A DNA stretch of 64,000 bases from Nonomuraea sp. PA05 (lineage in GTDB: Bacteria > Actinomycetota > Actinomycetes > Streptosporangiales > Streptosporangiaceae). The notes beneath the pieces are model-generated. The model did no database searches. It was not told the origin of the DNA and was given only the letters and a program-made list of their open reading frames with translations. Each line of letters starts with the position of its first letter. Within the stretch, counting starts at the first letter, position 1. The stretch lies in assembly GCF_008086045.1 (NCBI RefSeq), contig NZ_VSEY01000035.1, forward strand, positions 1 through 64,000, in the 5' to 3' direction. The position numbers were made by a program, and so were the translations under genes. Shown here piece after piece: positions 9,251 to 18,229 of the stretch.

Positions 9251-12103
9251 TCAGGAGAAGAGCCGGTCCACCACCCTGGCCGTGGCCTTGCCGTCGTCGC
9301 GAGGGGCGAAGGTGGCGCGGAAGGCGTCGTAGCGGTCGGCGTGGGCCGCCGCCACCTGGTCGATCGAGCGGAGCGCGTCGACCACGTCGGCCGACGTGGA
9401 CAGCAGCGGACCTGGCGCCTGCTCGGGCAGGTCGATGTAGAGGCCGCGCTTGGACGAGTACTTGGCCAGGTCGTAGCCGTACAGGACGATCGGCTTGCCG
9501 GTGCAGGCGAAGTCGAACATGACCGAGGAGTAGTCGGTCACCAGGACGTCGGCCACCAGCAGCAGATCGGCGATGTCCGGATAAGTGGTGACGTCGCGGG
9601 CGATCTCGGGGACGGCGGGCATGGCCTGCATCGGGTGGGCGCGGACCAGGATCTCGTGGTCGGCGCCCAGCGCCTCGCGGGCCTTGGCCAGGTCCAGCTT
9701 GACCATGGCGTTCTTGCGGTCGTAGTCGCGCCACGTGGGCGCGTACAGCACCACGCGCTTGCCCTCGGCCAGCCCGAGCCGCTCGCGCACCGCCGCGGCG
9801 CGGGCGTCGCGGTCGGGCGAGTTGAGCACGTCGTTGCGGGGCAGGCCGCTCTCCAGGATCTCGCCCTTGTAGCCGAACGCCTTGCGCAGCACCGGCGTGG
9901 CCCACGGCGACTGCGACAGCAGCAGGTCCCAGCCGCGCACCTCGGCCGCCTGGCGGTGCCAGATGGGCGGCCTGGGGTCGCGCTGCATGTGCGGCTGGTC
10001 GTTGCCGATCAGCTTGGCGGGGGTGCCGTGCCACGTCTGCAGCACCACCTGGTCCTCGCGCGCCCTGAACCAGGCGGGCAGGAAGGAGTTGGTGACGATG
10101 TGGCGGGAGCGGGCCAGCGCCTCGTGGTGCTCGCGGCTGCCCGCCCGGATGACGGTGGCGCCGCCGGGCGGCACGAAGGCGCCGTCCTTGACGATCCAGA
10201 GGTGTTCGCGGTCGTCGCCCCTGCGCAGCCGCTCCTCGTAGATGGCGCGGACGCTGTCGGCGTAGTGGCGGCCGTCGTTGACGACGTACACGGTCGTGTC
10301 GCGCAGCGGCTCGGTGCGCTGGGCCGGGTAGAAGACGCGGCGCAGGACGTGGGTGCCCGCGACGCCGCGCTCCTGCGCGGGCCTGTCCTCCTCCACGGTG
10401 ATCACCGGCACGTCGAAGCGGGTCGAGATCATGCGGAAGACGTGGCCGGCGAGCGTGCGCGGCTCCTCGTCGAGGCCGCCCAGGGCCGCGTGGTCCATCC
10501 GCAGCGGGACGATCTCGCCGGACGGGTGGCGCAGCGACATGTTCCAGGTGCCGGACGCCAGCGGCACGGACTCGCCGAAGCGGTCCATGGACCCCGGCTC
10601 CACGCGTACGGAGAACGCGTCGCCGGAGCGCTCCATCGGCAGCAGGTAGGACAGCCCTGACCGGTGGCGCAGCGTGAGCGTGCGCGGGCCGGGCGCGTCG
10701 GGGTAGTGGCCGCTCAGGACCAGCTCGGAGCCTTGCCAGACGGCCGAGGTGAGCACCGGGCGGATGCGGTGCGCCGAGACGACGACGCGGTCGCGGCGGT
10801 CGCCGAGCACGGTGATCTCGCGGTCGCCGACGGGCGTGCGGGTCTCGACCAGGTCGGCCAGCATGACGGAGGCCGCCGGGTCGCCCTTGGGCTCGACCCA
10901 GAGCCGCCGGCCGTCCTTCTCCTGGAGCAGGGCGGGCACGGCCAGGCCGACCACGACCTGGGTGCCGTCGCCCGACGGGGTGAACTCGGCCGCGATGCGG
11001 TGGCCGCCCAGCCGGGCGTGGCCCTTGGTGACCTGCCGGCCGGGCAGGTAGATCTTCAGCTCCAGCCGCTCGCCGTCGAGCGTCACGCCGGTCAGCTCGG
11101 CCCTGTTGGGCTGGAGCACGACCTGCAGCGCCCGGTCTGAGGTCCAGACGGGGCGCACCCACCAGCCGGGCTTCAGCTTGAGCCCCGCGGGCCGCTCGGG
11201 CCGGCCGATCGAGGAGCCGCGCAGCAGGCCGGTGGCCCGCGCGCCCCGGCTCCAGAACACGATCTCGGCGCGCCACGTCGTGGCGTCGGGCACGGAGGGG
11301 CGGTGCCGCATGTGGCGGCGTACGCCGGACACCACGCCGCGCACGGCGCCGCGCCAGCGCAGCGGCCACGGGCTCAGCTCGGCGGTGAAGCCGGACCAGT
11401 CGTAGTTGCAGCCGGGCTCGCGCGCGCCGTGGGTGGCCTCGGGGGCCAGGACCCTGCGGGTGCGCAGCCGGATCGGCGGCAGCCAGCGGGGCCCGCGCAG
11501 CACGACCGTGGCCATGTTGAACCTGCGGCTGCGCACCGACAGGCCCGCCAGGTAGGCGAAGCCGCTCACCCGCAGCTTGCCGTCGGCCCACACGATGTCG
11601 TCGATGTGGGTGACCGGCACCAGGTCGGAGCGGCGCAGCCGGTAGAGGTCGGGCGGCAGCTCGTCGCGGAAGGGCAGGTCGGCGTACCAGCTCAGGCCCT
11701 TGCGGATGCGCTTGGACGGCTCGGCCGCCGCGGTGACCACTTTGGTGAGCGTCTCGCCCTCGACGAGCTCCTCGTCGGGACGGTGCTCGATCAGGTGGCA
11801 GATGACGCGGCGCGCGACCGGCAGGTCGCGCTTGACGCGCGCGTCGACGCCCTTGAGGTAGGGGCGCACGAGGTCGAGCATTTCCCGCCGTCGCGGGGCG
11901 CCGCGCTTGACCGCGAGGTCGATGCGGGCCCCGAGGGGGCCGCTGAGCACCTCGGTGTCGAACGCCGCGTCGCGACCGCCTGGGCCGACCGCTCGCATGA
12001 CCGCTTCGAAAGGCTCGCCACGATCGCAGAGATCCTGGACAGCCTTCAGGCGGTCGGCGAGCGAATCGCCGCCCTGGCTTCGGGCTGTGACGCCGGTGGC
12101 CAT
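9251..12103 (-). CDS. CDP-glycerol:glycerophosphate glycerophosphotransferase-like protein
   Basis: A 950-residue protein. The C-terminal third is a TagF-type Glyphos_transf domain: WHGTPAK near residue 690 and YSSVMFDFACTGKPIV near 861 are the signature segments that bind CDP-glycerol and the acceptor phosphate. About 500 residues before it form an unusual, beta-rich N-terminal part seen in long actinobacterial homologues. The role is most likely polymerisation of wall poly(glycerol phosphate) at the inner face of the membrane. ATG 12103 follows AAGGCGG upstream and is preferred to the opening at 12259. There is no tag cluster beside it, so the pathway partners lie elsewhere. Confidence 0.86.
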   Translation of the reverse strand: MATGVTARSQGGDSLADRLKAVQDLCDRGEPFEAVMRAVGPGGRDAAFDTEVLSGPLGARIDLAVKRGAPRRREMLDLVRPYLKGVDARVKRDLPVARRVICHLIEHRPDEELVEGETLTKVVTAAAEPSKRIRKGLSWYADLPFRDELPPDLYRLRRSDLVPVTHIDDIVWADGKLRVSGFAYLAGLSVRSRRFNMATVVLRGPRWLPPIRLRTRRVLAPEATHGAREPGCNYDWSGFTAELSPWPLRWRGAVRGVVSGVRRHMRHRPSVPDATTWRAEIVFWSRGARATGLLRGSSIGRPERPAGLKLKPGWWVRPVWTSDRALQVVLQPNRAELTGVTLDGERLELKIYLPGRQVTKGHARLGGHRIAAEFTPSGDGTQVVVGLAVPALLQEKDGRRLWVEPKGDPAASVMLADLVETRTPVGDREITVLGDRRDRVVVSAHRIRPVLTSAVWQGSELVLSGHYPDAPGPRTLTLRHRSGLSYLLPMERSGDAFSVRVEPGSMDRFGESVPLASGTWNMSLRHPSGEIVPLRMDHAALGGLDEEPRTLAGHVFRMISTRFDVPVITVEEDRPAQERGVAGTHVLRRVFYPAQRTEPLRDTTVYVVNDGRHYADSVRAIYEERLRRGDDREHLWIVKDGAFVPPGGATVIRAGSREHHEALARSRHIVTNSFLPAWFRAREDQVVLQTWHGTPAKLIGNDQPHMQRDPRPPIWHRQAAEVRGWDLLLSQSPWATPVLRKAFGYKGEILESGLPRNDVLNSPDRDARAAAVRERLGLAEGKRVVLYAPTWRDYDRKNAMVKLDLAKAREALGADHEILVRAHPMQAMPAVPEIARDVTTYPDIADLLLVADVLVTDYSSVMFDFACTGKPIVLYGYDLAKYSSKRGLYIDLPEQAPGPLLSTSADVVDALRSIDQVAAAHADRYDAFRATFAPRDDGKATARVVDRLFS

Positions 12104-12206
12104 AGGGGTGGCACCGCCTTTCGGGCCGCCATCAGTGTTCTGCCCATGGTAATGGGAGTCACATGTCACAGAATCGCCCGTTCGGCGAAAGTGCAGGTCA
12201 GCTGGG

Positions 12207-12521
12207 TTACTGAAAATCCCCTGAACGCCCGTCCCAGCGTGCCAGGCGCATGTCCGCACGTTCGCCGCGCAGCGGGGTGCCTTCCTCGCGCCAGTGCGCG
12301 AGGCATCGTCGCAGGTGGTCGGGGGCGGCGGCGGTGCCGTCCGCGTGGACGACGCGCCACCACGGCACGCCGCCTCCCCACGTGCTCATGACCTTGCCCA
12401 CCTGACGGGGGCCGCCCTCGCCGAGGTACTCGGCGATGTCGCCGTAGGCCATGACCTTGCCGGGCGGGATGCGCTCGACCAGGTCGAGCACCCGCTCGGC
12501 GAACGGGTTCACGGGCTCCAT
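12207..12521 (-). CDS. Alkyltransferase-like protein (ATL), MGMT family without reactive cysteine
   Basis: A 104-residue protein covering only the DNA-binding domain of O6-alkylguanine-DNA alkyltransferases (PPGKVMAYGDIA, then the recognition helix with RQVGKVMS). The active-site motif PCHR is replaced by PWWR, so the alkyl-accepting cysteine is tryptophan. Known ATL proteins bind O6-alkylguanine, flip it and hand the lesion to nucleotide excision repair; the same role is inferred. A gene of this kind sits near adnAB in mycobacteria. Its start overlaps the end of the upstream gene by 13 bases, so it is probably the last gene of that operon. Confidence 0.88.
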   Translation of the reverse strand: MEPVNPFAERVLDLVERIPPGKVMAYGDIAEYLGEGGPRQVGKVMSTWGGGVPWWRVVHADGTAAAPDHLRRCLAHWREEGTPLRGERADMRLARWDGRSGDFQ

Positions 12522-12928
12522 GCGGCCGGCCCCGCGTCGATGATCTCCTCGAACCTGCCGATCTCAACCGTGCCCGCCGCCGCGCCGCCGGCCGCCGAGA
12601 CCTCGATGACGCCCTCGTTCAGCAGGTACTCCTCGCCGTCCTCGCCCATCAGCCGGCCGCCGAGCGCGGTGGACAGCCGCAGGAGCTGCGCGACCTGCCA
12701 GTCGGAGCCGGGCTCGCCGACGAGCTGGCCCTCCCAGCGCGCCACGGCGTGCACGCCGCCCCGGTGACCGGTCACGATCTCCTCGGAGTCGCGCAGCTCG
12801 AACCCGGCCGGCGCGATGGCCTTCGCGAGCTCCGCGAAGGCGAGTGGTGACTCACGCACCACCCGCAGCTCGTATCCCATGGAGCGGGACCATAGCGGAT
12901 CTTCCCGCCGAACGAGAATCGGCTTCAT
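12509..12928 (-). CDS. Conserved-looking protein of unknown function, 139 residues
   Basis: I do not recognise this family. The protein is soluble, acidic and mixed alpha/beta (MGYELRVVRESPLAF, then WEGQLVGEPG and LMGEDGEEYLLNEG). Start ATG 12928 is well supported: its A is shared with the TGA of the upstream protease gene (TGATG) and GCAGGAG lies five bases before it. A second ATG at 12880 has no ribosome site. Tight coupling to the protease on one side and to the ATL gene on the other suggests a single transcript from the membrane-protein gene at 14981. Confidence 0.7.
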   Translation of the reverse strand: MKPILVRREDPLWSRSMGYELRVVRESPLAFAELAKAIAPAGFELRDSEEIVTGHRGGVHAVARWEGQLVGEPGSDWQVAQLLRLSTALGGRLMGEDGEEYLLNEGVIEVSAAGGAAAGTVEIGRFEEIIDAGPAAWSP

Positions 12929-14082
12929 CACTCCTGCTTGCGCTGGTTGAGCACGATGATGGCGCCGCAGAAGGCGACCAGCGCGACCAGCACCCCGCCC
13001 CCGTACAACCACAGCCGCAGCGGGTCGGGCCCGGGCCGCGACGGCACCGGGGAGTCCTCGCCCTGGCCGAAGTGCTCCATGCCGGGCGCGATGCTGCGCT
13101 TGGCGCCGGTCAGCCGCTCGGCGACGTTCAGCGCGGCGGCGGCGTCCACCACCCCGAAGCCGGTCTGGTCGTCGTACCCGGCGGCGGGCCGCCCCCTCGC
13201 GCTGGACGACAGCGCCTGGGCGACCTGCTCGGGCGCCAGTTTCGGGTAGCGCGACTTGATCAGCGCCGCCACGCCCGCCACCAGCGCGGCGGCCGAGCTG
13301 GTGCCCTCGGACAGCTCGTAGCCGCCCTCCCGCTTGAGCACGGGCACCCCGACGCCGGGCGCGGCGACCAGCACCGACAGGTTGTCGCTGCTGAACGTGG
13401 CCCGCCTGCCCTGCTTGTCGGTCGCCGCCACGCCGATGACGCCCGGGTAACCGGCGGGGAAGCTCCAGTAGGAGGTGCCCTTCTCCTTGGTGTACGGGGT
13501 CAGGCCGTCGTTGCCGACCGCGGCCACGAGCACGACGCCCTTGCCCAGCGCGTACGAGACGGCCTCGCGCTCCGACCGCAGCGGCCCGTACGAGCCGATC
13601 GACATGCTGACCACCTGGGCGCCGTGGTTGGCGGCGTACCGCAGGGCGCGGGCGAGCGGGCTCTCGGCCGCCATCCCCTCCGCCTCGACCGGCGGCACGG
13701 CGAAGCCGGGCTCGTCGTCGATCACCATGGGCAGCGACAGGACGCGCGCGCCAGGAGCGACGCCGATGAGGCCGTCGTCCGCGCCGGACGCGGCGATCAG
13801 CCCCGCCATGGCGGTGCCGTGCCTGCCGGGCGGCAGCTCCCGCTCGATCGTGCCGGAGGTCATGTCGGGGCCGCTGTCCACGCGGCCCTTCAGCTCCTTG
13901 ACCCCGGTGTCCACGGCGCTGTCGACGACGGCGACGGTGACGCCCTCGCCCTTGGTGACCGACCACGCCTGCTCGACGTTGAGCGCGTCCAGGACCCATT
14001 GCTGCTGGTCCCTGACAGGGTCGGGAGCGGTTCCCGAGAACGCGAGTATCGCGGCGGTGAGCACGCGCACGGCCGTCAGCAC
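12928..14082 (-). CDS. Mycosin-like S8 subtilisin protease, copy 1 of a duplicated module
   Basis: A 384-residue secreted, membrane-anchored serine protease. It starts with a short signal sequence, then an S8 domain with Asp in VAVVDSAVD (about 53), His in RHGTAMAG (about 88), oxyanion Asn in AVGNDG and Ser in EGTSSAAA (about 258). A C-terminal transmembrane helix (LYGGGVLVALVAFCGAI) and a short basic tail follow. This layout matches mycosins (MycP), which act on type VII secretion systems, but no ESX gene is present. GTG 14082 overlaps the stop of the gene before it (GTGCTGA). Its substrate may be the partner protein encoded upstream (inference). Confidence 0.85.
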   Translation of the reverse strand: MLTAVRVLTAAILAFSGTAPDPVRDQQQWVLDALNVEQAWSVTKGEGVTVAVVDSAVDTGVKELKGRVDSGPDMTSGTIERELPPGRHGTAMAGLIAASGADDGLIGVAPGARVLSLPMVIDDEPGFAVPPVEAEGMAAESPLARALRYAANHGAQVVSMSIGSYGPLRSEREAVSYALGKGVVLVAAVGNDGLTPYTKEKGTSYWSFPAGYPGVIGVAATDKQGRRATFSSDNLSVLVAAPGVGVPVLKREGGYELSEGTSSAAALVAGVAALIKSRYPKLAPEQVAQALSSSARGRPAAGYDDQTGFGVVDAAAALNVAERLTGAKRSIAPGMEHFGQGEDSPVPSRPGPDPLRLWLYGGGVLVALVAFCGAIIVLNQRKQE

Positions 14083-14981
14083 ACGTTCCCCTGAGTGCAG
14101 GGCGGCACCTTGGGCGGGTCCGCCAGGAAGTAGGCGATCTGGTTGCCGATGGACTTGGCGGCCGGCCACAGCTCGCTGTGCAGGATCTCCTCGGGCGGGA
14201 TCGCGGCCCTGGTGCGCCCGTCGGCGTAACCGCCCGTCGAGAACACCAGGTACGGGCCCGCGCCCACCCAGCCGGTGCGCTGGCGCTGGTCGGGGCCGAA
14301 GCGCTCGCTCACCGTGCCGGGGAAGGAGACCGGCAGCACGCCGACGCGGTCGTCCTGGGTCAGCTCCTCGCCCGCCGAGATGCGCGACGCCTCGTCCTTC
14401 AGCACGGCCACGCCGACCGTGAACACGAAGGAGGCCGTCTGGTCCATGTACGTGGCGCGCAGCATCGTGACGCAGCCGTGGCTCTGCAGCACCCCGGCCA
14501 CCGAGGCGTCCGCGGCCTTGCCGCAGTCGGTCTCCGGGGCGATGCCGATCCGCCTGGCGTACTGCTGGGCGCGGTCCAGCCCGAGATACTTGACCTCCTC
14601 GGGGAAGACCCCGGTGGCGGGCCAGGCCTGCCAGCGCCGGGCGATCTCCTCCTGCTTGTACTGGTTCTGCTCGTCGGGTGTCAGCGGGCGCGAGCGCGTC
14701 TCGGCGAACAGGCCGACGGTGCCGAGCAGCACCACGACGGCCGAGACGGCGATGATGACGCCGAGCAGCGCCACGAAGAGGCGGCGGTACCTGATGCCCT
14801 GCCGCAGGGCGAGCAGCTCGGCTCGTTCCCTGGCGGCCGTGCGCCTGCGCGAGTCCGCCGCCGGCCACGAGCGCACGCGTGATCGGCGGCCGGTGGGGGC
14901 GCCGAGCGGATTGCTCCGCCCTTGCGTGGCTTCTCCCCCGGCGCGCGGTAGCCCTGAGGTCGACCTACGTGCCTTCACCAC
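14076..14981 (-). CDS. Single-span membrane protein of unknown function, module copy 1
   Basis: About 301 residues: a basic cytoplasmic N-terminus of roughly 65 residues, one transmembrane helix (LFVALLGVIIAVSAVVVLL), then an extracytoplasmic domain. The domain carries motifs shared with the product at 16246-16965: RRWQAWPATGVFP, ARRIGIAPET, two cysteines and LRATYMDQTA followed by TVGVAVL. I do not recognise a named family. It precedes a mycosin-like protease in both copies with the same seven-base overlap, so the two proteins probably act together. GTG at 14981 or 14978 can start it; GAGG upstream gives 14978 slightly better spacing. Confidence 0.75.
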   Translation of the reverse strand: MVKARRSTSGLPRAGGEATQGRSNPLGAPTGRRSRVRSWPAADSRRRTAARERAELLALRQGIRYRRLFVALLGVIIAVSAVVVLLGTVGLFAETRSRPLTPDEQNQYKQEEIARRWQAWPATGVFPEEVKYLGLDRAQQYARRIGIAPETDCGKAADASVAGVLQSHGCVTMLRATYMDQTASFVFTVGVAVLKDEASRISAGEELTQDDRVGVLPVSFPGTVSERFGPDQRQRTGWVGAGPYLVFSTGGYADGRTRAAIPPEEILHSELWPAAKSIGNQIAYFLADPPKVPPCTQGNVC

Positions 14982-15034
14982 CGCCTCGTTCCCGCAATCG
15001 CTCCGTGTCTATTTCGTCCCCGTAAGGAGCCGGA

Positions 15035-16252
15035 TCATGCCTGTTGTGAGATGTGCACCCGTCGCACGCGTCTGACCAGGATGAATATCACCGCCAGGGC
15101 GGCGAGCGCGCCGGCGGCGGCTCCCCCGGCGATCGCCGCGTACGTCGTGATCCGCCGCTCGTCCCTGACGACGACCTTCACCGGCCCGGCGGGCCCGCCC
15201 GCGACCGGCAGGGCCGGATCCGCGGCCTGCGTGCCGGTGGCGGTCTCGGTGTGGCCGGCCAGCCTGGACGCCTCGGCGAGCGCCCTGGCGGCGTTCACGA
15301 CCCCGAACCCGGTGGCGGTGTCGTAGCCGCCGGGCGGCCGGTCGCGCGCGCCGCCCGCCATGGCTCGCGCCACGAGCGGCGGCGACAGGTCCGGATATTT
15401 GGCCTTGATGAGGGCGGCGACCCCCGACACCAGCGCGGTCGCCTGCGAGGTGCCCCTGCCCACCCAGTACTCGTCGCCGGGGCCCGCGCCCATGATGTCC
15501 ACGCCGGGGGCGGCCACCAGCACCGAGGAGTTCCAGTTGGAGAACGAGGCCCGCCGCAGCCGCCGGTCGGTCGCCCCGACCGAGACGACGCCGGGGAAGG
15601 CAGCCGGATAGGAGTAGGGCGCGAAGTCGCCGATCACCCGCCGGTCGCCGTCGTTGCCCGCGGCGGCGACGAGCACGACGCCCTTGGAGATCGCGTAACG
15701 GATGGCCGCGCGCTCCTCCCTGGTCGCCAGCTCCTTGGAGATCGACATGTTGATCACGTCCGCCCCCTCGTCGACCGCGTACCTGATGCCCCGGGCCACC
15801 ACGTTCTCGAAGCGCTCGGCCGAGTTGAACTCGCGGAAACCCGGCTCCTCGTCCTCGAGGATGACCCTTACAGACAGTACGTCCGCCGCAGGCGCGACGC
15901 CGATGATCCCTTGTTTATTCCCGGGGCCGTGACCGTGCCCGGCGATCAGCGAGGCCATGTACGTACCGTGCAACCTGCTCGGAGGCGTGCCGGGCGGGTT
16001 CGCGCCCGCCGTGAAATCCTTGCCCTCGCGAACCGAGCCGCTCAGGTCGCGGTGGCCGGGATCGACGCCGGAGTCGAGCACGGCCACCGTCACACCGGCG
16101 CCCGTGCTGGTCCGCCAGGCCTGGGTCAGCGCCAGCGTCCTGATCACCGCCTCCTGCCCGCCGCGTACGTCGTCGGCCCGCGCCGGCGCCGCCGCGAACA
16201 GCAGCATCCCCGTCGCCGCGACCGCCACCACTCGCCTGCCCGCTCTCAGCAC
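15035..16252 (-). CDS. Mycosin-like S8 subtilisin protease, copy 2
   Basis: A 405-residue protease with the same design as the product at 12928-14082. A signal peptide ends in AAAPARA. The catalytic residues are Asp in VAVLDSGVD (about 60), His in LHGTYMAS (about 96), Asn in AAAGNDG and Ser in GRGTSQAT (about 267). A C-terminal membrane helix (IAGGAAAGALAALAVIFIL) ends in an Arg-rich tail. GTG 16252 lies in a GTGCTGA overlap with the upstream partner gene. All catalytic residues are intact, so both copies should be active. The duplication includes the partner gene, so it arose as a unit. Confidence 0.86.
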   Translation of the reverse strand: MLRAGRRVVAVAATGMLLFAAAPARADDVRGGQEAVIRTLALTQAWRTSTGAGVTVAVLDSGVDPGHRDLSGSVREGKDFTAGANPPGTPPSRLHGTYMASLIAGHGHGPGNKQGIIGVAPAADVLSVRVILEDEEPGFREFNSAERFENVVARGIRYAVDEGADVINMSISKELATREERAAIRYAISKGVVLVAAAGNDGDRRVIGDFAPYSYPAAFPGVVSVGATDRRLRRASFSNWNSSVLVAAPGVDIMGAGPGDEYWVGRGTSQATALVSGVAALIKAKYPDLSPPLVARAMAGGARDRPPGGYDTATGFGVVNAARALAEASRLAGHTETATGTQAADPALPVAGGPAGPVKVVVRDERRITTYAAIAGGAAAGALAALAVIFILVRRVRRVHISQQA

Positions 16253-16965
16253 TGCCACTCCCGGGAGCCGCAGTCGGGCATGGCGGGCGTGCTCAGCTCG
16301 GTCAGCACGCGCTCGGCCAGCTCGGTGGCGAAGGCGAAGATGGCGGGACGGGGCTCGCCCGCCGCGTCCGCCGGCCGGCCGTCCACCTGACCGGCCGTGG
16401 TCAGGACGAGGTACGGGCCCGCCTGCCGTACGGAACCGGCCTGCCGCACGCCCGCCGTGAACCGGTCGGACAGCGTGCCGCGGAAGGCCAGCGGGCGCAG
16501 GCCGGGAGAGGGTTTGCCGGTGTCGGAGAAGGCGGACTTGGCGCGTGCGGCGCCCGGCTCGTCCCGGAGCGCGACCACGCCGACGGTGACGAGCACGCCG
16601 CGCAGGGCGTCCACGTACGTGGCCCGCAGCACGCCCTTGCAGCCGGCCCCGCGCAGGGCCTTGACCGCCTTCGGATCGACCGAGTCGCCGCATGAGGTGC
16701 GCGGTGAGATGCCGATCCTGCTGGCACGTTCCCGCCCGCCCTGCTCGGCGGAGTACGGCAGTGTGGCGGGGAAGATACGGCCGGTGGGCCAGGTGCGCCA
16801 GCGGCCGGCCACCTCGCGCTCGGCCGCGGCCCGCAACTCGGCCGCCGTGGGGCCGCGGGTCAGCTCCGTGCCCGCCGCGCTGCCCGCCACCCCGGCGGCC
16901 ACCGCGCAGATCAGCGTCAGCGCGGAGGCCACCACGAGTGTCGGCCACGGGCGGGCGGAGTTCAC
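16246..16965 (-). CDS. Single-span exported protein of unknown function, module copy 2
   Basis: A 239-residue protein with an N-terminal membrane helix (LVVASALTLICAVAAGVAG) and an exported domain homologous to the one in 14076-14981: RWRTWPTGRIFP, ASRIGISPRT, two cysteines and LRATYVDALRG followed by TVGVVALRDE. It lacks the long basic cytoplasmic extension of copy 1. GTG 16965 is chosen because AAGG lies eight bases upstream; the longer frame runs antisense-like through moeZ. It sits 38 bases downstream of moeZ on the same strand and may be transcribed from there. Confidence 0.75.
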   Translation of the reverse strand: MNSARPWPTLVVASALTLICAVAAGVAGSAAGTELTRGPTAAELRAAAEREVAGRWRTWPTGRIFPATLPYSAEQGGRERASRIGISPRTSCGDSVDPKAVKALRGAGCKGVLRATYVDALRGVLVTVGVVALRDEPGAARAKSAFSDTGKPSPGLRPLAFRGTLSDRFTAGVRQAGSVRQAGPYLVLTTAGQVDGRPADAAGEPRPAIFAFATELAERVLTELSTPAMPDCGSREWQC

Positions 16966-17003
16966 GGCAACGACCTTAACCGGGGCGTCCCGGCCGAAAC
17001 CCC

Positions 17004-18185
17004 TTAATAGCTGGGCAGGCTCGGATCGACGGTCTTCACCCAGCTCAGCACGCCGCCGCCGACGTGCACCGCGTCGGCGAAGCCCGCGTTCTTGACGACC
17101 GCGAGCGCCTCGGCGGAACGGGCGCCGGACTTGCAGTGCAGCACGATCTTCTTGTCCTGCGGCAGCTTCTCCAGGGCGGAGCCGTTGAGGAACTCGCCCT
17201 TCGGGATCAGCGTGGCGCCGGGGATCGAGACGATCTCGTACTCGTTGGGCTCGCGCACGTCCACGACGTAGATGTTCTCGCCGCGGTCCATCATGCCCTT
17301 GAGCTCCAGCGCGGTGATCGTGGAGCCGCTGGCGGCCTCGGCGGCCTCGTCGGAGATCGCGCCGCAGAACGCCTCGTAGTCCTCGAGCAGCTCGGTGACC
17401 GTCGGGTTCTTGCCGCACAGCACGCACTCGGGGTCCTTGCGGACCTTGACGTCGCGGTACTTCATCTCCAGGGCGTCGTAGATCATCAGCCGGCCGACCA
17501 GCGGGTCGCCGATGCCGGTGAGCAGCTTGATGGCCTCGTTGACCTGGATCGAGCCGATCGACGCGCACAGCACGCCGAGCACGCCGCCCTCGGCGCACGA
17601 CGGCACCATGCCGGGAGGCGGGGGCTCCGGGTAGAGGCAGCGGTAGCAGGGGCCGTGCTCGGCCCAGAACACGCTCGCCTGACCGTCGAAGCGGTAGATC
17701 GAGCCCCAGACGTACGGCTTGCCGAGCAGGACCGCCGCGTCGTTGACCATGTAACGCGTGGCGAAGTTGTCCGTGCCGTCGACGATGAGGTCGTAGCCGG
17801 AGAAGATCTCCATGACGTTCTCGGTGGTCAGCGCCGTGTTGTGGATCACGACGTCGACCAGCGGGTTGATCTCACGGACCGACGCCGCGGCGCTCTCGGC
17901 CTTCAGCCTGCCCACGTCGGACTGGCCGTGGATGATCTGGCGCTGCAGGTTGGACTCATCGACCACGTCGAAGTCGATGATGCCGAGGGTGCCGACGCCC
18001 GCCGCCGCCAGGTACATCAGCGCGGGCGAGCCCAGGCCCCCGGCGCCCACACACAGCACCTTGGCGTTCTTCAGCCGCTTCTGCCCAGCCATGCCCACGT
18101 CGGGAATGATCAGGTGGCGCGAGTAGCGGCGCACTTCGTCGACGGTCAGCTCATCGGCCGGCTCGACCAGCGGTGGCAACGACAC
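17004..18185 (-). CDS. moeZ: MoeZ: adenylyltransferase/sulfurtransferase
   Basis: A 393-residue fusion of a ThiF/MoeB-type E1 adenylating domain and a C-terminal rhodanese. The nucleotide site is GAGGLGS (about 48-54), the zinc cysteines are CYRC and CVLC, and the rhodanese persulfide cysteine is in HCKSGARS (about 350). MoeZ adenylates and then sulfurates small carrier proteins such as MoaD/ThiS/CysO-type partners for molybdopterin, thiamine or cysteine synthesis. The mycobacterial homologue lies in the same neighbourhood (Rv3206c). The GTG start has GGGAG about ten bases upstream. An alpha/beta hydrolase gene precedes it by 44 bases. Confidence 0.94.
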   Translation of the reverse strand: MSLPPLVEPADELTVDEVRRYSRHLIIPDVGMAGQKRLKNAKVLCVGAGGLGSPALMYLAAAGVGTLGIIDFDVVDESNLQRQIIHGQSDVGRLKAESAAASVREINPLVDVVIHNTALTTENVMEIFSGYDLIVDGTDNFATRYMVNDAAVLLGKPYVWGSIYRFDGQASVFWAEHGPCYRCLYPEPPPPGMVPSCAEGGVLGVLCASIGSIQVNEAIKLLTGIGDPLVGRLMIYDALEMKYRDVKVRKDPECVLCGKNPTVTELLEDYEAFCGAISDEAAEAASGSTITALELKGMMDRGENIYVVDVREPNEYEIVSIPGATLIPKGEFLNGSALEKLPQDKKIVLHCKSGARSAEALAVVKNAGFADAVHVGGGVLSWVKTVDPSLPSY

Positions 18186-18229
18186 TTTTCTACGCTCCCG
18201 TTTCAGGGGGTCTTATCTCGTAGTGAAAC

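Noticed and set aside
12928-16965. Type VII (ESX) secretion locus
   Set aside because: Only the mycosin-like proteases are present. No EccB-E, EsxA/B or PE/PPE-type genes appear.
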